Made by a program: the position numbers and the translations under genes. Positions 33,301-39,937 of a DNA stretch of 39,937 bases are shown piece by piece (position 1 is the stretch's first letter; each line of letters begins with the position of its first letter). Below the pieces are notes generated by a model that did not search any database, had not been told where the DNA came from, and saw only the letters and a program-made list of their open reading frames with translations. The stretch comes from Planctomycetota bacterium (GTDB lineage: Bacteria; Planctomycetota; Planctomycetia; Pirellulales; Thermoguttaceae). The stretch is from contig JAKPGL010000053.1 of the NCBI GenBank assembly GCA_029550925.1, forward strand, positions 1 through 39,937, given 5' to 3'.

Positions 33301-34803
33301 CTGGACCGGGCCCATGACAGCGGGTTTTTCTCCGCCCTCTGGGCCGGGTTGGCCCGGTTCGGCGCCAGGTTGTTCGCCAGCTCCGGGGGCCGGTGGTTCT
33401 GGACCGCCGGGAGACGCAGGACCGCCTGGAACGGCTGGGGATGCAGCGGTGGCAGGCGGAGTCGTGGCAGGAGCGCCAGGAGTTGCTCCGCCCGGAGCGG
33501 CCGGTCCTGGCCCAGCAGGGGTACCCCCTCCAGGTGCGGCCCCCCCGGACACCCCTGCTTGAGCCAGCCGGTATGGATTGGAACCGGCCAAATCTCTACT
33601 TCTATTGTTTCCAGATTCTCCAGTCTCTCTGTTTTGTTTATTTTCGCTATTCGGGGCATTTTGGTCGGTGGGGGGCAATTTTTGGCTTGTCTGGATGGCC
33701 CGGACCGCCCGTTGAAAATGTTCCGAAGAGGCAGAAGATAACGGCATCACATGGGTCTGCATTCCGCTAGCATCTGGTGGCGTATCCAACGCATATAACA
33801 AGCGGACCGAAGCATCCACCGCCGACGGGGTACCTTGAACCACAATGCGATCGGTTTGAGCATCGAAACGAAGCGTCAGTTCCCGGCCCCCAGAAACAAG
33901 AAGCCGATACTGCCCAGAACCTATCGGCTGCATCCGTTTGCCCAACATCGCTGCCAGGGCCGATTCTACTGCCGGGACATGGGTCTGCCAGAGTTGGACG
34001 GTCTGTGTCTGGCGGACATCGCCTCCTGATGAGGCATGTTGGGAAGAAGCAGAAGGGGGTGTCTCCGCTTGGGAGGGAAGCGTTGCCGAAGACCCTTCGG
34101 CGGTTTTTGGTTGCAGAGAGGGATGGCCTGTGGGGGCGGAGATGTTAGAAGAATTGGTAGCTTGGGGCGTTTGGGAAGTCTGGGTAGCTTGAGAATTTTG
34201 GAAAACCGCTGGAATAGCTGGACCTGATTTGCCCGCTGTGGTTGGTTTAGCAGCGCCCTGACTACTTTGCCCCAATTGGGCGGCAATCTGACGCTGAATT
34301 TCCGGCGGGGCCAGAACCAAAACCTGCGACGTGCGAGGATCGGCCGCAATCCGGACATCTTCCTGCCCCCTCCACTGGGTGCGGAGCCGATCGGCGATAC
34401 TCTCCGCACTACCCTCGGCACACGCATAAGCAGCCATGACCGGCTGGGCCGGTTGAGGTTTTTCCGGGGGTGGGGTCTCTTTTTTAGATGGCGGGGCCGG
34501 AGGCCGGTCCAGAGAACCAATGGCCTGTTGGGCGATCTGGTGGGCCTGCGGGGGACCGCTGATCAGCAGGCGATTTTTCTGGCTATCCACCAGAACTTCT
34601 GTCCCTTCAGGTAAAATGGCCTGGAGGGTATTTTGAATCTGATGTGCCTGGGCATGGGACAGGGAATAGGCCTTAAACTCGGTGGCTTGAGCCTTTTGGG
34701 TAAAATAGAGAAAATAAAAAATAAGCCCAGCCAACACACCCACCGTCAAACACAACCCCATCCAAGCCAATCCCGACCTCTTCATCCATTGAACTAATTT
34801 CAT
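30316..34803 (-). CDS. Very large GspD/PilQ-type secretin
   Basis: A 1495-residue outer-membrane channel protein of the type II/IV secretion secretin family, about twice the usual GspD length. The ATG at 34803 follows AAAGGA; a TTG at 34812 is an alternative. An N-terminal membrane helix (about 13-33) replaces a cleavable signal. Several N-domain (NolW-like) modules follow, marked by recurring N-(A/S)-L-(L/V/I)-V-x-(A/G) (for example S-N-S-L-V-V-M-A and A-N-A-L-V-V-S-A). A Gly/Pro/Ala linker (about 415-498) splits them. The secretin core (about 960-1265) has the V-G-Q-E-V-P, V-G-L-I-L-G-V-T-P and V-P-V-L-S-D-I-P-V-V-G-N-L-F motifs and ends L-L-I-I-M-T-P-H-I-V. A Pro-rich tail of over 200 residues follows. 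It would export pseudopilin-driven substrates or assemble pili. Confidence 0.92.
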   Translation of the reverse strand: MKLVQWMKRSGLAWMGLCLTVGVLAGLIFYFLYFTQKAQATEFKAYSLSHAQAHQIQNTLQAILPEGTEVLVDSQKNRLLISGPPQAHQIAQQAIGSLDRPPAPPSKKETPPPEKPQPAQPVMAAYACAEGSAESIADRLRTQWRGQEDVRIAADPRTSQVLVLAPPEIQRQIAAQLGQSSQGAAKPTTAGKSGPAIPAVFQNSQATQTSQTPQATNSSNISAPTGHPSLQPKTAEGSSATLPSQAETPPSASSQHASSGGDVRQTQTVQLWQTHVPAVESALAAMLGKRMQPIGSGQYRLLVSGGRELTLRFDAQTDRIVVQGTPSAVDASVRLLYALDTPPDASGMQTHVMPLSSASSEHFQRAVRAIQTSQKLPPTDQNAPNSENKQNRETGESGNNRSRDLAGSNPYRLAQAGVSGGAAPGGGTPAGPGPAAPGGATPGAPATTPPATAASPAVPGGPASPGGPEPPAPGAGEQPGAEPGQPGPEGGEKPAVMGPVQVQLLEGLDVLVIRGLRRDVEQVLSVIQQIEQLARVTEPVIEIYQLHHVDCEAVTSLVQQLYTAIYEPRQGIVSVTALVKPNALLLIGPRGNVDKVLNLVRKLDRPVPPETQFRVFRLRNAAAETVQAQIQEFYNQRGGLGVRVIVTSDFRSNSLVVMARPRDMLEIAALIERLDTDTSEAEHEIRVFKLQNTLAEDLAPILQSAIGAGEGPTRAPGQAAQPGAQAAARAGTAETKSTILSFVTVDAQGRRLLKSGILTGVRITADTRANALVVSAPAQNMPLLEALIKQLDVLPAAEAQIKVFTIVNGDASSLAEMLQALFATQTGGAAAGGVQLQNVAVQGESSLTPLRFAVDVRTNSIIAVGTPGFLTVVEAILLRLDEADVRARKSLVYRLRNAPASDVANALNEFLRSERQVQQAAPGLVSAFEQIEREVVVVPEIVSNSLIVSATPRFYDEIVRLIEDLDKRPPMVLIQVLIAEVTLNNVDEFGVELGLQDSILFDRSILNNIVTRSITTTLPNGTQTTTQEIISANIEPGFNFNNQPLGNSGASSATAHADVVGAQGLSHFGVGRMNSELGFGGLVLSASSESVSILLRALKDSRRMDILARPQLMTLDNQPAFIQVGQEVPTIRGVTISETGQVNNVDYASVGLILGVTPRISPDGLVVMEIDAVKSEVGPEAEGIPISISATGEIIRSPRINTTRAQTTVSALNAQTIVLGGLITRSSSKIHRRVPVLSDIPVVGNLFRYDNVTSKRTELLIIMTPHIVNNEQDADRVRQMEAARMSWCLGDVVKIHGDAGLRGRGDDWGDDEVPTVYPDLYPTADRLPPCRGGLRQRAERWHFPQNRLEPRRDLAPMNSACEGPECRPVPLVRVPAGAEGQVFEGVPEGSQGPVPPTPAPGGAAPSGQGLPLEAVPTPPQEPMSVLPPLQQENFSASATEFLPQEKTGQRPLEKLRTRLARKPPPSVPASSPEGTVVIEKPLSSQQEFPAGTDAR

Positions 34804-34846
34804 AGACGGCAATCCTTTAGGTTTCCCCCACCCGGTCGGTGTCGCT

Positions 34847-34864
34847 GAACAGTTCAGTCGAATA
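34847..34864 (+). repeat. Shared 18-mer GAACAGTTCAGTCGAATA, copy B
   Basis: Seventeen of eighteen bases match 20116-20133. It lies just upstream of palindrome pair B, in the same relative orientation as in region A. Confidence 0.6.
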
Positions 34865-34874
34865 ATCCAAACCC

Positions 34875-34982
34875 GTCATCCCCGCGAAAGCGGGGTACCA
34901 GGAAAAGACAAACAAGATGCGGTATGTCTAGCAAGGAAATGTAGTTGCAAGAAACCTGGATTCCCGCTTACGCGGGAATGAC
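34875..34982. repeat. Inverted pair of dRS3/REP-like palindromes (REPIN-like), copy B
   Basis: The left palindrome (34875-34901) begins GTCATCCCCGCG and ends CGGGGTACCAG. The right one (34956-34982) begins CTGGATTCCCGC and ends CGCGGGAATGAC. They face each other across 54 bases. The pair has the same architecture as 20213-20289 with a longer spacer. Confidence 0.7.
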
Positions 34983-34992
34983 AATTTTAGGA

Positions 34993-35039
34993 TTCACAGG
35001 GTTCCTACATCTTTTGTGTTCACAGGGTTCCTACATCTT
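34993..35039 (+). repeat. 26-bp tandem repeat
   Basis: A 21-base identical block (starting TTCACAGGGTTCCTACATC) occurs at 34993-35013 and 35019-35039. The second copy continues with a T-run and TTTTGTG similar to the first. It lies right after palindrome pair B. Confidence 0.8.
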
Positions 35040-35125
35040 CTTTTTGTGATAAAACAGGGTACTTGCTACGGTCTGCTAAACTGGTCTGGTGTCTGTTTCT
35101 GGCACTCGGTTTCCGGCTGCGAACT

Positions 35126-35142
35126 CACAGGGCAATAGGAAA
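35126..35142 (+). repeat. Shared 17-mer CACAGGGCAATAGGAAA, copy B
   Basis: Sixteen of seventeen bases match 20068-20084. Here it lies after the palindrome pair; in region A it lies before it. Confidence 0.5.
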
Positions 35143-35532
35143 TACTCATAGTTCTTGCCCGTAGAGTTTGCGCAATAGGTACAATCGTCAAAGTTTGCCT
35201 AGTTATTCAGTTTTTCTTTCTCCCACGGAGGCAGACCCCTTCTGAGGGGGGGTGGTCATGGCAGTCTTCCATCTTCGCCATAGTTGCCAGCGGCTTTTCC
35301 AATGGGGATAATACCGCAGTAGTAGCTTCCCACCTGAAAGTTCCGGATCCCCGAATGCCCCCCTTGGTGGTGTGTTTTGGGGGGATATTTCCTGATTCCC
35401 AAGGTATCCGAACCACTCCTAGGCCAACAAAACGGTAATTCCCCGGAGTGGACCGGTAAGGTCCTATTGTCCAAGCCTCGCCTCCTAAATCCCTGCCATA
35501 TTTTGTTTTTTTGCCGCTCAAGGAGTTTTTCT

Positions 35533-37011
35533 ATGAGCACAAGCGTTCTGATGGTCGTTGTATGGGTGGGAATGTGCGGGGAGCAGGCCGTTGCCGACCA
35601 GGCCGATGTAGGCTCGGTTGCCGTTTCGGCTGGTCCGAAGGCGTTTGAGGTTTTTGTGCGGGTCAGCCCCCGGGACGGGAGGTATTTTGAGCTTTCGGAC
35701 GGTCGGCCCTACGTGCCGATTGGGCTGAATCTGGCCGTTTCGCCGACCGGGGTACGTTTGGGCGTTTCCCAGACGCCGGAGCTGCCCGATTACGAGCGGT
35801 GGTTTCGTCGGCTGGCAGAAAACCGGGGGAATTTCGCCCGCATTTGGCTCAGTAGCGCCACGTTCGACGTAGAGCACGCCCGGAGCGGCCAGTACGACCC
35901 GGAGCGGGCCAAGCGGATCGATCAGTTGCTGGCCTTGGCCCGGCAGCATGGTATCAGACTGAAACTTTGTTTAGAACATTTTCGGCATATTGGCGACGGC
36001 CCCCAGCCGCACTTTGCCAAACGCCTGCACCATGTCTCCCAAGGCGGGCCGGCCGAAAAAACCACCGATTTCTTCGACACCCCCCGTTGCCGAGAACAAT
36101 TTAAAGGAAAATTGGCCTGGTATCAGAAGCGGTACGGGGACGATCCGATCGTGTTCGGCTGGGAGCTGTGGAACGAGATCAATTGCATTGCCGGGGGCGA
36201 TTGGGCGGCCTGGAGCGAGGTGATGTTGGCCGAGCTGCACCGGCTGTTTCCGAAAAATTTGGCCATGCAAAGTATCGGAAGTTTTGATAATGCGGTGTAT
36301 AGGGAACGTCTGTACCGGCCGCTCTGCACCCTGGTAGGCAACGATGTTTTACAGGTGCATCGGTATCTGGACCTGGGGGCTCGCCTAGAGGTTTGTCATG
36401 GGCCGGTCGATGTGCTGGCGGCGGATGCCGTGCGGGAGCTTCAGGCGTTCGGCGTTCGCAAACCGATCCTGCTGGCCGAGAGCGGGGCGGTGGAGCGGAG
36501 TCATTCCGGCCCGTTCAAGCTCTACCAAAAAGACAAGGCCGGCATCATCTTGCACGATGTGCTGTTTGCGCCGTTTTTTGCTGGGGCGGCCGGGCCGGGC
36601 CATATCTGGCACTGGGATGTCTATGTGGATCGGATGAACCTGTGGTGGCATTTTGGCCGATTTGCCGCTGCTATCGAAGGCATTGACCCCCCGGCCGAAA
36701 AGTTCCGGCCGGTGGAGATCGAACATCCGAGGCTTCGGGTGTATGTGTTGGCCGGCCAGAAGACCTGGCTGGCCTGGTGCCGGGATCGGCAGAACACCTG
36801 GCAGACGGAATTGGCCGAGGATCGACCGCCTCAGCCGATTCGCGAGGCGGCGATCCCGCTGAACCTACCGGCCGAGTGGGTGCAGTCGGCCCATTGGCGG
36901 ACCTATGACCCCTGGACGGACAAATGGCAGGAGGTGAAACTCGCCGGCGATCGGCTGGTGCTGCCGGAGTTTACCCGGTCGCTGGTGATCCGGGCCGACC
37001 GCCGGCAGTAG
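35533..37011 (+). CDS. Exported TIM-barrel glycosidase-like protein (GH5/GH39-clan-like)
   Basis: A 492-residue protein. The ATG at 35533 has CAAGGAG about 7 bases upstream, at the start of a hydrophobic segment that acts as a signal peptide. The fold is a retaining (beta/alpha)8 glycosidase of clan A type. W-E-L-W-N-E-I at strand 4 gives the acid/base Glu215 after Asn214, and L-L-A-E-S-G at strand 7 gives the nucleophile Glu316. F-E-L-S-D-G-R-P-Y-V-P-I-G-L-N at 52-66 is the usual start of such barrels. The C-terminal 110 residues look like a beta-sandwich. I cannot give a family number with confidence. It is 61 bp before the next glycosidase-like gene and probably co-transcribed with it. Confidence 0.8.
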   Translation: MSTSVLMVVVWVGMCGEQAVADQADVGSVAVSAGPKAFEVFVRVSPRDGRYFELSDGRPYVPIGLNLAVSPTGVRLGVSQTPELPDYERWFRRLAENRGNFARIWLSSATFDVEHARSGQYDPERAKRIDQLLALARQHGIRLKLCLEHFRHIGDGPQPHFAKRLHHVSQGGPAEKTTDFFDTPRCREQFKGKLAWYQKRYGDDPIVFGWELWNEINCIAGGDWAAWSEVMLAELHRLFPKNLAMQSIGSFDNAVYRERLYRPLCTLVGNDVLQVHRYLDLGARLEVCHGPVDVLAADAVRELQAFGVRKPILLAESGAVERSHSGPFKLYQKDKAGIILHDVLFAPFFAGAAGPGHIWHWDVYVDRMNLWWHFGRFAAAIEGIDPPAEKFRPVEIEHPRLRVYVLAGQKTWLAWCRDRQNTWQTELAEDRPPQPIREAAIPLNLPAEWVQSAHWRTYDPWTDKWQEVKLAGDRLVLPEFTRSLVIRADRRQ

Positions 37012-37072
37012 GTTGGAGAAGTTTCTGGGTTTTCCAAGATTTTTTATCTGCATTCAAGAAGAGGAGTTAATC

Positions 37073-39112
37073 ATGAAAATGGAAAATGTGTTGTGGGGTA
37101 TGGCGAGCGGTGTAGGACTGTGGGCAGCGGGCATTTGTCTAGCTATGGCCTGGGCGGCAGAGGAGCAAGCACCGGCCAAACCGTGGTGGCTGGGCAGTCG
37201 GGCGGGGATAACGGATCGGCTGTTGCCGCCGTGGACGCCGGTGGAAGCAACCGACGGCCAGGTGAACGTGTGGGGGCGGACGTACCAGTTTCAAGGGCCT
37301 CTGCCGATGCCCACCGGAGTAGAAACCCGGCAGAAACAGGTATTGGCCGGTCCGGTTGCCCTGGTGGGCAAAGCGGAAGGCCAGGAGATCCGCTGGACAG
37401 GCGGAGTGTGTAAACTGGTCGAGAGCCGGCCTTCGGTGGCCCGGCTCCAGGGGCAGGCCGACTCGGCCCACTTGCAATGCGAAGGCACGATCACCGTAGA
37501 ACAGGACGGGATGCTCCGCTGCGACCTCGTCCTTCGGCCAAAGAAGGCTCCGGTCAACCTGGAGGAACTGGTCCTGGAAATGCCGATGCCAGCCGAGCAC
37601 GCAAAATATTTTCACTTCTATCCCGGCCGATGGGGAAGCTCCTACAACTCGCGGTCCCTGCCGCCGGAAGGGCTGAAGAGCGAATTCAAACCGTTTTTCT
37701 GGCTGGGCGATGAAGAGCGGGGCCTAAGCTGGTTTAGCGAATCGGATCGGAACTTTTTCCATCCCAAGGGCGTGCAGCCGATCCAGGTCGTTCGCCGCAA
37801 TGGCCAGACGGTCCTCCGGGTGCTTTTGGTCAGCCAGGCGCAAAAACTCCAGGAACCGTTGGAATATACGTTCGGTTTTCAGGCCACGCCGGTAAAGCCG
37901 GATCGGCCGGATGCGTGGGATTTCCGCACGGTGCACATGGGCGGCTACAACCTGGACGAGGCGTTTTTGGACCGGCTGGTGCAGGCCGGCGTGCGGACAA
38001 TGTGTTTCCATGAACACTGGACAGATATTCAAGCATATCCGGCCACCACCCACGGCGAAAAACTGCGCCGATTGGCCGAAGGATGCAAAAAGCGAAATAT
38101 CCAACTGCTGCTTTATCTGGGCTATGAGATGAGCACGATCGCCCCGGAATGGCCGCAGTGGCATGAAGAGTGTTTGGTGGCTCCACGGGCCGGCGGGTAT
38201 AAACGCACTTACCAACCCCAGCCCGATCAAACCGCCTATATCGTCTGCTATCGGAGCGTCTGGCAGGACTTTTTGGCCGCCCATCTGGAAAAGTTGCTCA
38301 AGGAGTATCCGATTAGCGGCGTGTATTTGGATGGCACGGCCAATCCCTGGGGATGCCGAAACACCAAACACGGTTGCGGCTACAAGCGACCGGACGGCTC
38401 CATCGGGACCACCTATCCGATCTTTTCCACCCGGTCGATGATGAAGCGGATTTACACCTTGGTGCGGGAGCATGTGCCGGACGGCCAGGTGAACGTGCAT
38501 CAATCCACCTGTATGACCATCCCCACCCTTGCCTTTGCCACCAGCTATTGGGACGGCGAACAGCTCCAGAGCCTGAAACGTCCGGAAAAGTTCGAGCAGG
38601 TGATGGAGATTTTGCCGTTGGACGCCTTCCGAGCGGAATTCATGGGCAAAAACTGGGGCGTGCCGGCCGAACTGCTCCATTATGCTTCCGGGCCGTTCAA
38701 GCGATCGGAAGCCATGGCGGCGGCTCTGCTGCATGATGTGCCGGTTCGGCCCGGGAGTATGCAAGACCTGGAAGAACTGGCCAAAATCTGGAAGCTCTGG
38801 GAGCAACTGGGCCGACATGAAGCGGACTGGATTCCCTACTGGGTCGAGGACGCCCGGATCAAAACCAACAAGCCGGAAATCAAGGTAAGCCTCTACAATC
38901 GGCCGGGCCGGGGGTTGGCGGCCGTGGTGGTGAATACCTCCGGCCAAGAGGTGGAGGCGGAGGTCCATTTGGACCTGGCAGGCCTGGGCCATCCCAAACC
39001 GCTCCGTGCTCGGAATGTGCTCACCGAAGCGGAAGTGCCGCTGGCCGAAGGCCGACTGCAAACCCGCCTGCCAAGCCTAGGGTTTTTGCTCCTTCATGCC
39101 CAGGCCCCCTGA
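37073..39112 (+). CDS. Exported glycoside-hydrolase-like protein (DUF6067/GH123-like)
   Basis: A 679-residue protein with GAGGAG before the ATG at 37073 and a signal peptide ending near A-M-A-W-A-A (about residue 28). The N-terminal half is a beta-sandwich with F-F-W-L-G-D-E-E-R-G-L-S-W-F-S-E-S-D-R-N-F, a stretch typical of planctomycete DUF6067-type proteins. The second half is a TIM barrel containing S-G-V-Y-L-D-G-T-A-N-P-W-G (Asp420), the likely catalytic acid region, and several Cys and Trp residues. A short beta domain closes the protein. The reaction is unknown. The operon with the preceding barrel enzyme suggests they act on the same glycan. Confidence 0.72.
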   Translation: MKMENVLWGMASGVGLWAAGICLAMAWAAEEQAPAKPWWLGSRAGITDRLLPPWTPVEATDGQVNVWGRTYQFQGPLPMPTGVETRQKQVLAGPVALVGKAEGQEIRWTGGVCKLVESRPSVARLQGQADSAHLQCEGTITVEQDGMLRCDLVLRPKKAPVNLEELVLEMPMPAEHAKYFHFYPGRWGSSYNSRSLPPEGLKSEFKPFFWLGDEERGLSWFSESDRNFFHPKGVQPIQVVRRNGQTVLRVLLVSQAQKLQEPLEYTFGFQATPVKPDRPDAWDFRTVHMGGYNLDEAFLDRLVQAGVRTMCFHEHWTDIQAYPATTHGEKLRRLAEGCKKRNIQLLLYLGYEMSTIAPEWPQWHEECLVAPRAGGYKRTYQPQPDQTAYIVCYRSVWQDFLAAHLEKLLKEYPISGVYLDGTANPWGCRNTKHGCGYKRPDGSIGTTYPIFSTRSMMKRIYTLVREHVPDGQVNVHQSTCMTIPTLAFATSYWDGEQLQSLKRPEKFEQVMEILPLDAFRAEFMGKNWGVPAELLHYASGPFKRSEAMAAALLHDVPVRPGSMQDLEELAKIWKLWEQLGRHEADWIPYWVEDARIKTNKPEIKVSLYNRPGRGLAAVVVNTSGQEVEAEVHLDLAGLGHPKPLRARNVLTEAEVPLAEGRLQTRLPSLGFLLLHAQAP

Positions 39113-39165
39113 GACGGGAGTCTCCGTCCAGGGAAAACAAAAGTACAGAATGACGCCGAGCGGCA

Positions 39166-39937
39166 TTACTGTTTGATTGGCTTGGCCCGCTGGAGGCTGG
39201 ACTCCATGTAGGCGCGGTATTGGCGATCCAGTTCGGCATAGGAGGTTTGGGTCAGGCGGGCAAGGGTGCCGGGGTCGTCTCGGCCGGAATAGACCGCCCG
39301 GAGATACTCGATCAAAGCGTCCCGGTATCGTCCGCCGTCGTAGAAGACCAAAAAGTGGGTCAGCCCAGCGGCCTGGCTGTACAGAGTGGCGATCCGTGGG
39401 TCGGACTGGAGTTTTTCCATGCCGTAGGTGCAGAACTCGGCCAGCGGCACATAGAAGTTTTCTTCTAGCAGCCGGTATCGGGCCGCCTGGATCCGCTGGT
39501 CTTCCCATCCGCCCAGCACCAGCCAATCGTCTTCTTCTTTCAGGGTTTCCATGAGCATGGCCGCTCCTTCGACGATCCAGAAGTTGGCCGCCTGGCCGGC
39601 CTGCGGCGAAACCGGACGGCTCTCGTGGAACAGTTGATGGGTGGCCTCATGCAGCAGGGTTCGGTCCTCAAACTCATCCCCGGCAAAAAAGTAGCATCGC
39701 CGGGTGCCCGCAAAATAGAGTCCAATCGTTTTATCGATCTGCGGAATGGCTTCGCGAAGAGCGGCGTTGTATTCGTCGCGATTTCGGAAATAGACCACTT
39801 TATACTGGGGCAATCCGGCGCTTTGGGTCTTGGCTTGCCGGTTGAACCAACTGGCCATCTGGGCTTCGCTGGCGTAATAGCGGAAAAACAATTCGCGCCA
39901 GACCCGGTAGAGCCGTTCCAGTTTCACTCCCAACGTC
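39166..39937 (-). CDS. DUF1570-like HExxH protein (5' end outside window)
   Basis: The reading frame enters from the right edge, so the N-terminus is missing; 255 residues are visible from an internal Met at 39933. L-L-H-E-A-T-H-Q-L-F-H (residues 95-99 hold HEATH) is a zinc-metalloprotease HExxH motif. W-I-V-E-G-A-A about 24 residues later supplies a glutamate in the position of the third ligand in gluzincins. The upstream part (Y-K-V-V-Y-F-R-N-R-D-E-Y) and the C-terminal helices (Y-A-E-L-D-R-Q-Y-R-A-Y-M) fit the DUF1570 group of planctomycete proteins. Whether it cleaves peptides is not known. It converges on the glycosidase operon; only 53 bases separate the stops, with a short GACGG/CCGTC hairpin (39113-39128) between them. 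Confidence 0.75.
   Translation of the reverse strand, partial: TLGVKLERLYRVWRELFFRYYASEAQMASWFNRQAKTQSAGLPQYKVVYFRNRDEYNAALREAIPQIDKTIGLYFAGTRRCYFFAGDEFEDRTLLHEATHQLFHESRPVSPQAGQAANFWIVEGAAMLMETLKEEDDWLVLGGWEDQRIQAARYRLLEENFYVPLAEFCTYGMEKLQSDPRIATLYSQAAGLTHFLVFYDGGRYRDALIEYLRAVYSGRDDPGTLARLTQTSYAELDRQYRAYMESSLQRAKPIKQ

Larger units (their letters stand above)
34804..35532. other. Repeat-rich intergenic region B
   Basis: About 730 bases between the divergent secretin and glycosidase genes. It holds the second copies of the shared 18-mer, palindrome pair and 17-mer, and a 26-bp tandem repeat. From about 35145 to 35515 nothing recognisable was found apart from a possible upstream extension of the next gene's frame, which lacks a ribosome-binding site. 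Confidence 0.6.

Noticed and set aside
34804-35532. Insertion sequence remnant
   Set aside because: No transposase-like frame or target-site duplication was found; the repeats are short palindromes and tandem units.
37724-39061. Long open frame (445 codons) antisense to the DUF6067-like gene
   Set aside because: His/Pro/Arg-rich composition without recognisable motifs; explained by GC-rich third positions of the sense gene.

Overview
The window looks like chromosomal DNA from a planctomycete, most likely of the Pirellulales/Thermoguttaceae type. The signs are a DUF1559 domain with its H-X9-DG motif, a large Ser/Thr kinase carrying a periplasmic-style propeller and beta-helix, a WD40 protein with a kinase-like membrane anchor, a Tat-exported sugar-isomerase-like protein, a GH127/GH38 carbohydrate cluster, a very large secretin with a Gly/Pro linker, and many Pro/Ser/Gly-rich exported proteins. 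The genus is inference. No tRNA, rRNA, IS element, prophage gene or CRISPR array was seen.

Layout. 1-3.3 kb: a thioredoxin-fold protein cut by the left edge and an HtrA-like protease, both on the minus strand. 3.3-5.3 kb: a zinc-ribbon, membrane, coiled-coil, WD40 protein. 5.4-17.7 kb: carbohydrate block. A GH127 beta-L-arabinofuranosidase-like enzyme and a Tat-exported isomerase-like protein diverge from overlapping promoters. They are followed by a RhaT-family permease, which diverges from a translationally coupled DegT aminotransferase/URO-D-like pair, then a small exported ORF and a GH38 alpha-mannosidase-like enzyme. 17.8-20.0 kb: a lipoprotein, and upstream of it a chimeric gene whose first half is the ligand-binding domain of a XylR-type regulator and whose second half is DUF1559. 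20.0-20.7 kb: repeat-rich intergenic DNA. 20.7-27.9 kb: signalling block, with a 1493-residue Ser/Thr kinase diverging from a receiver-domain protein and an FHA-GAF histidine kinase. 28.2-34.8 kb: a BON-domain protein, an exported Pro-rich protein that overlaps it tail to tail, and a secretin. 34.8-35.5 kb: a second repeat-rich spacer. 35.5-39.1 kb: two exported glycosidase-like proteins in one operon. 39.2 kb to the end: a DUF1570-like HExxH protein cut by the right edge.

Working together. The GH127, GH38, TIM-barrel and D-x-G-type glycosidase-like proteins suggest extracellular or periplasmic breakdown of plant- or algal-type glycans. The RhaT-like permease would import a released deoxy- or pentose sugar. 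The kinase, FHA histidine kinase and receiver form a plausible phospho-Thr to His-Asp signalling locus. The secretin, BON protein and Pro-rich exported protein suggest an envelope transport or assembly function.

The most notable single observation is the XylR/DUF1559 chimera. The junction falls exactly on an EAARR-coding sequence that both parent families carry, so the DNA-binding half of one parent and the prepilin-like N-terminus of the other are both missing. The second is a composite repeat module shared by two intergenic regions 15 kb apart.
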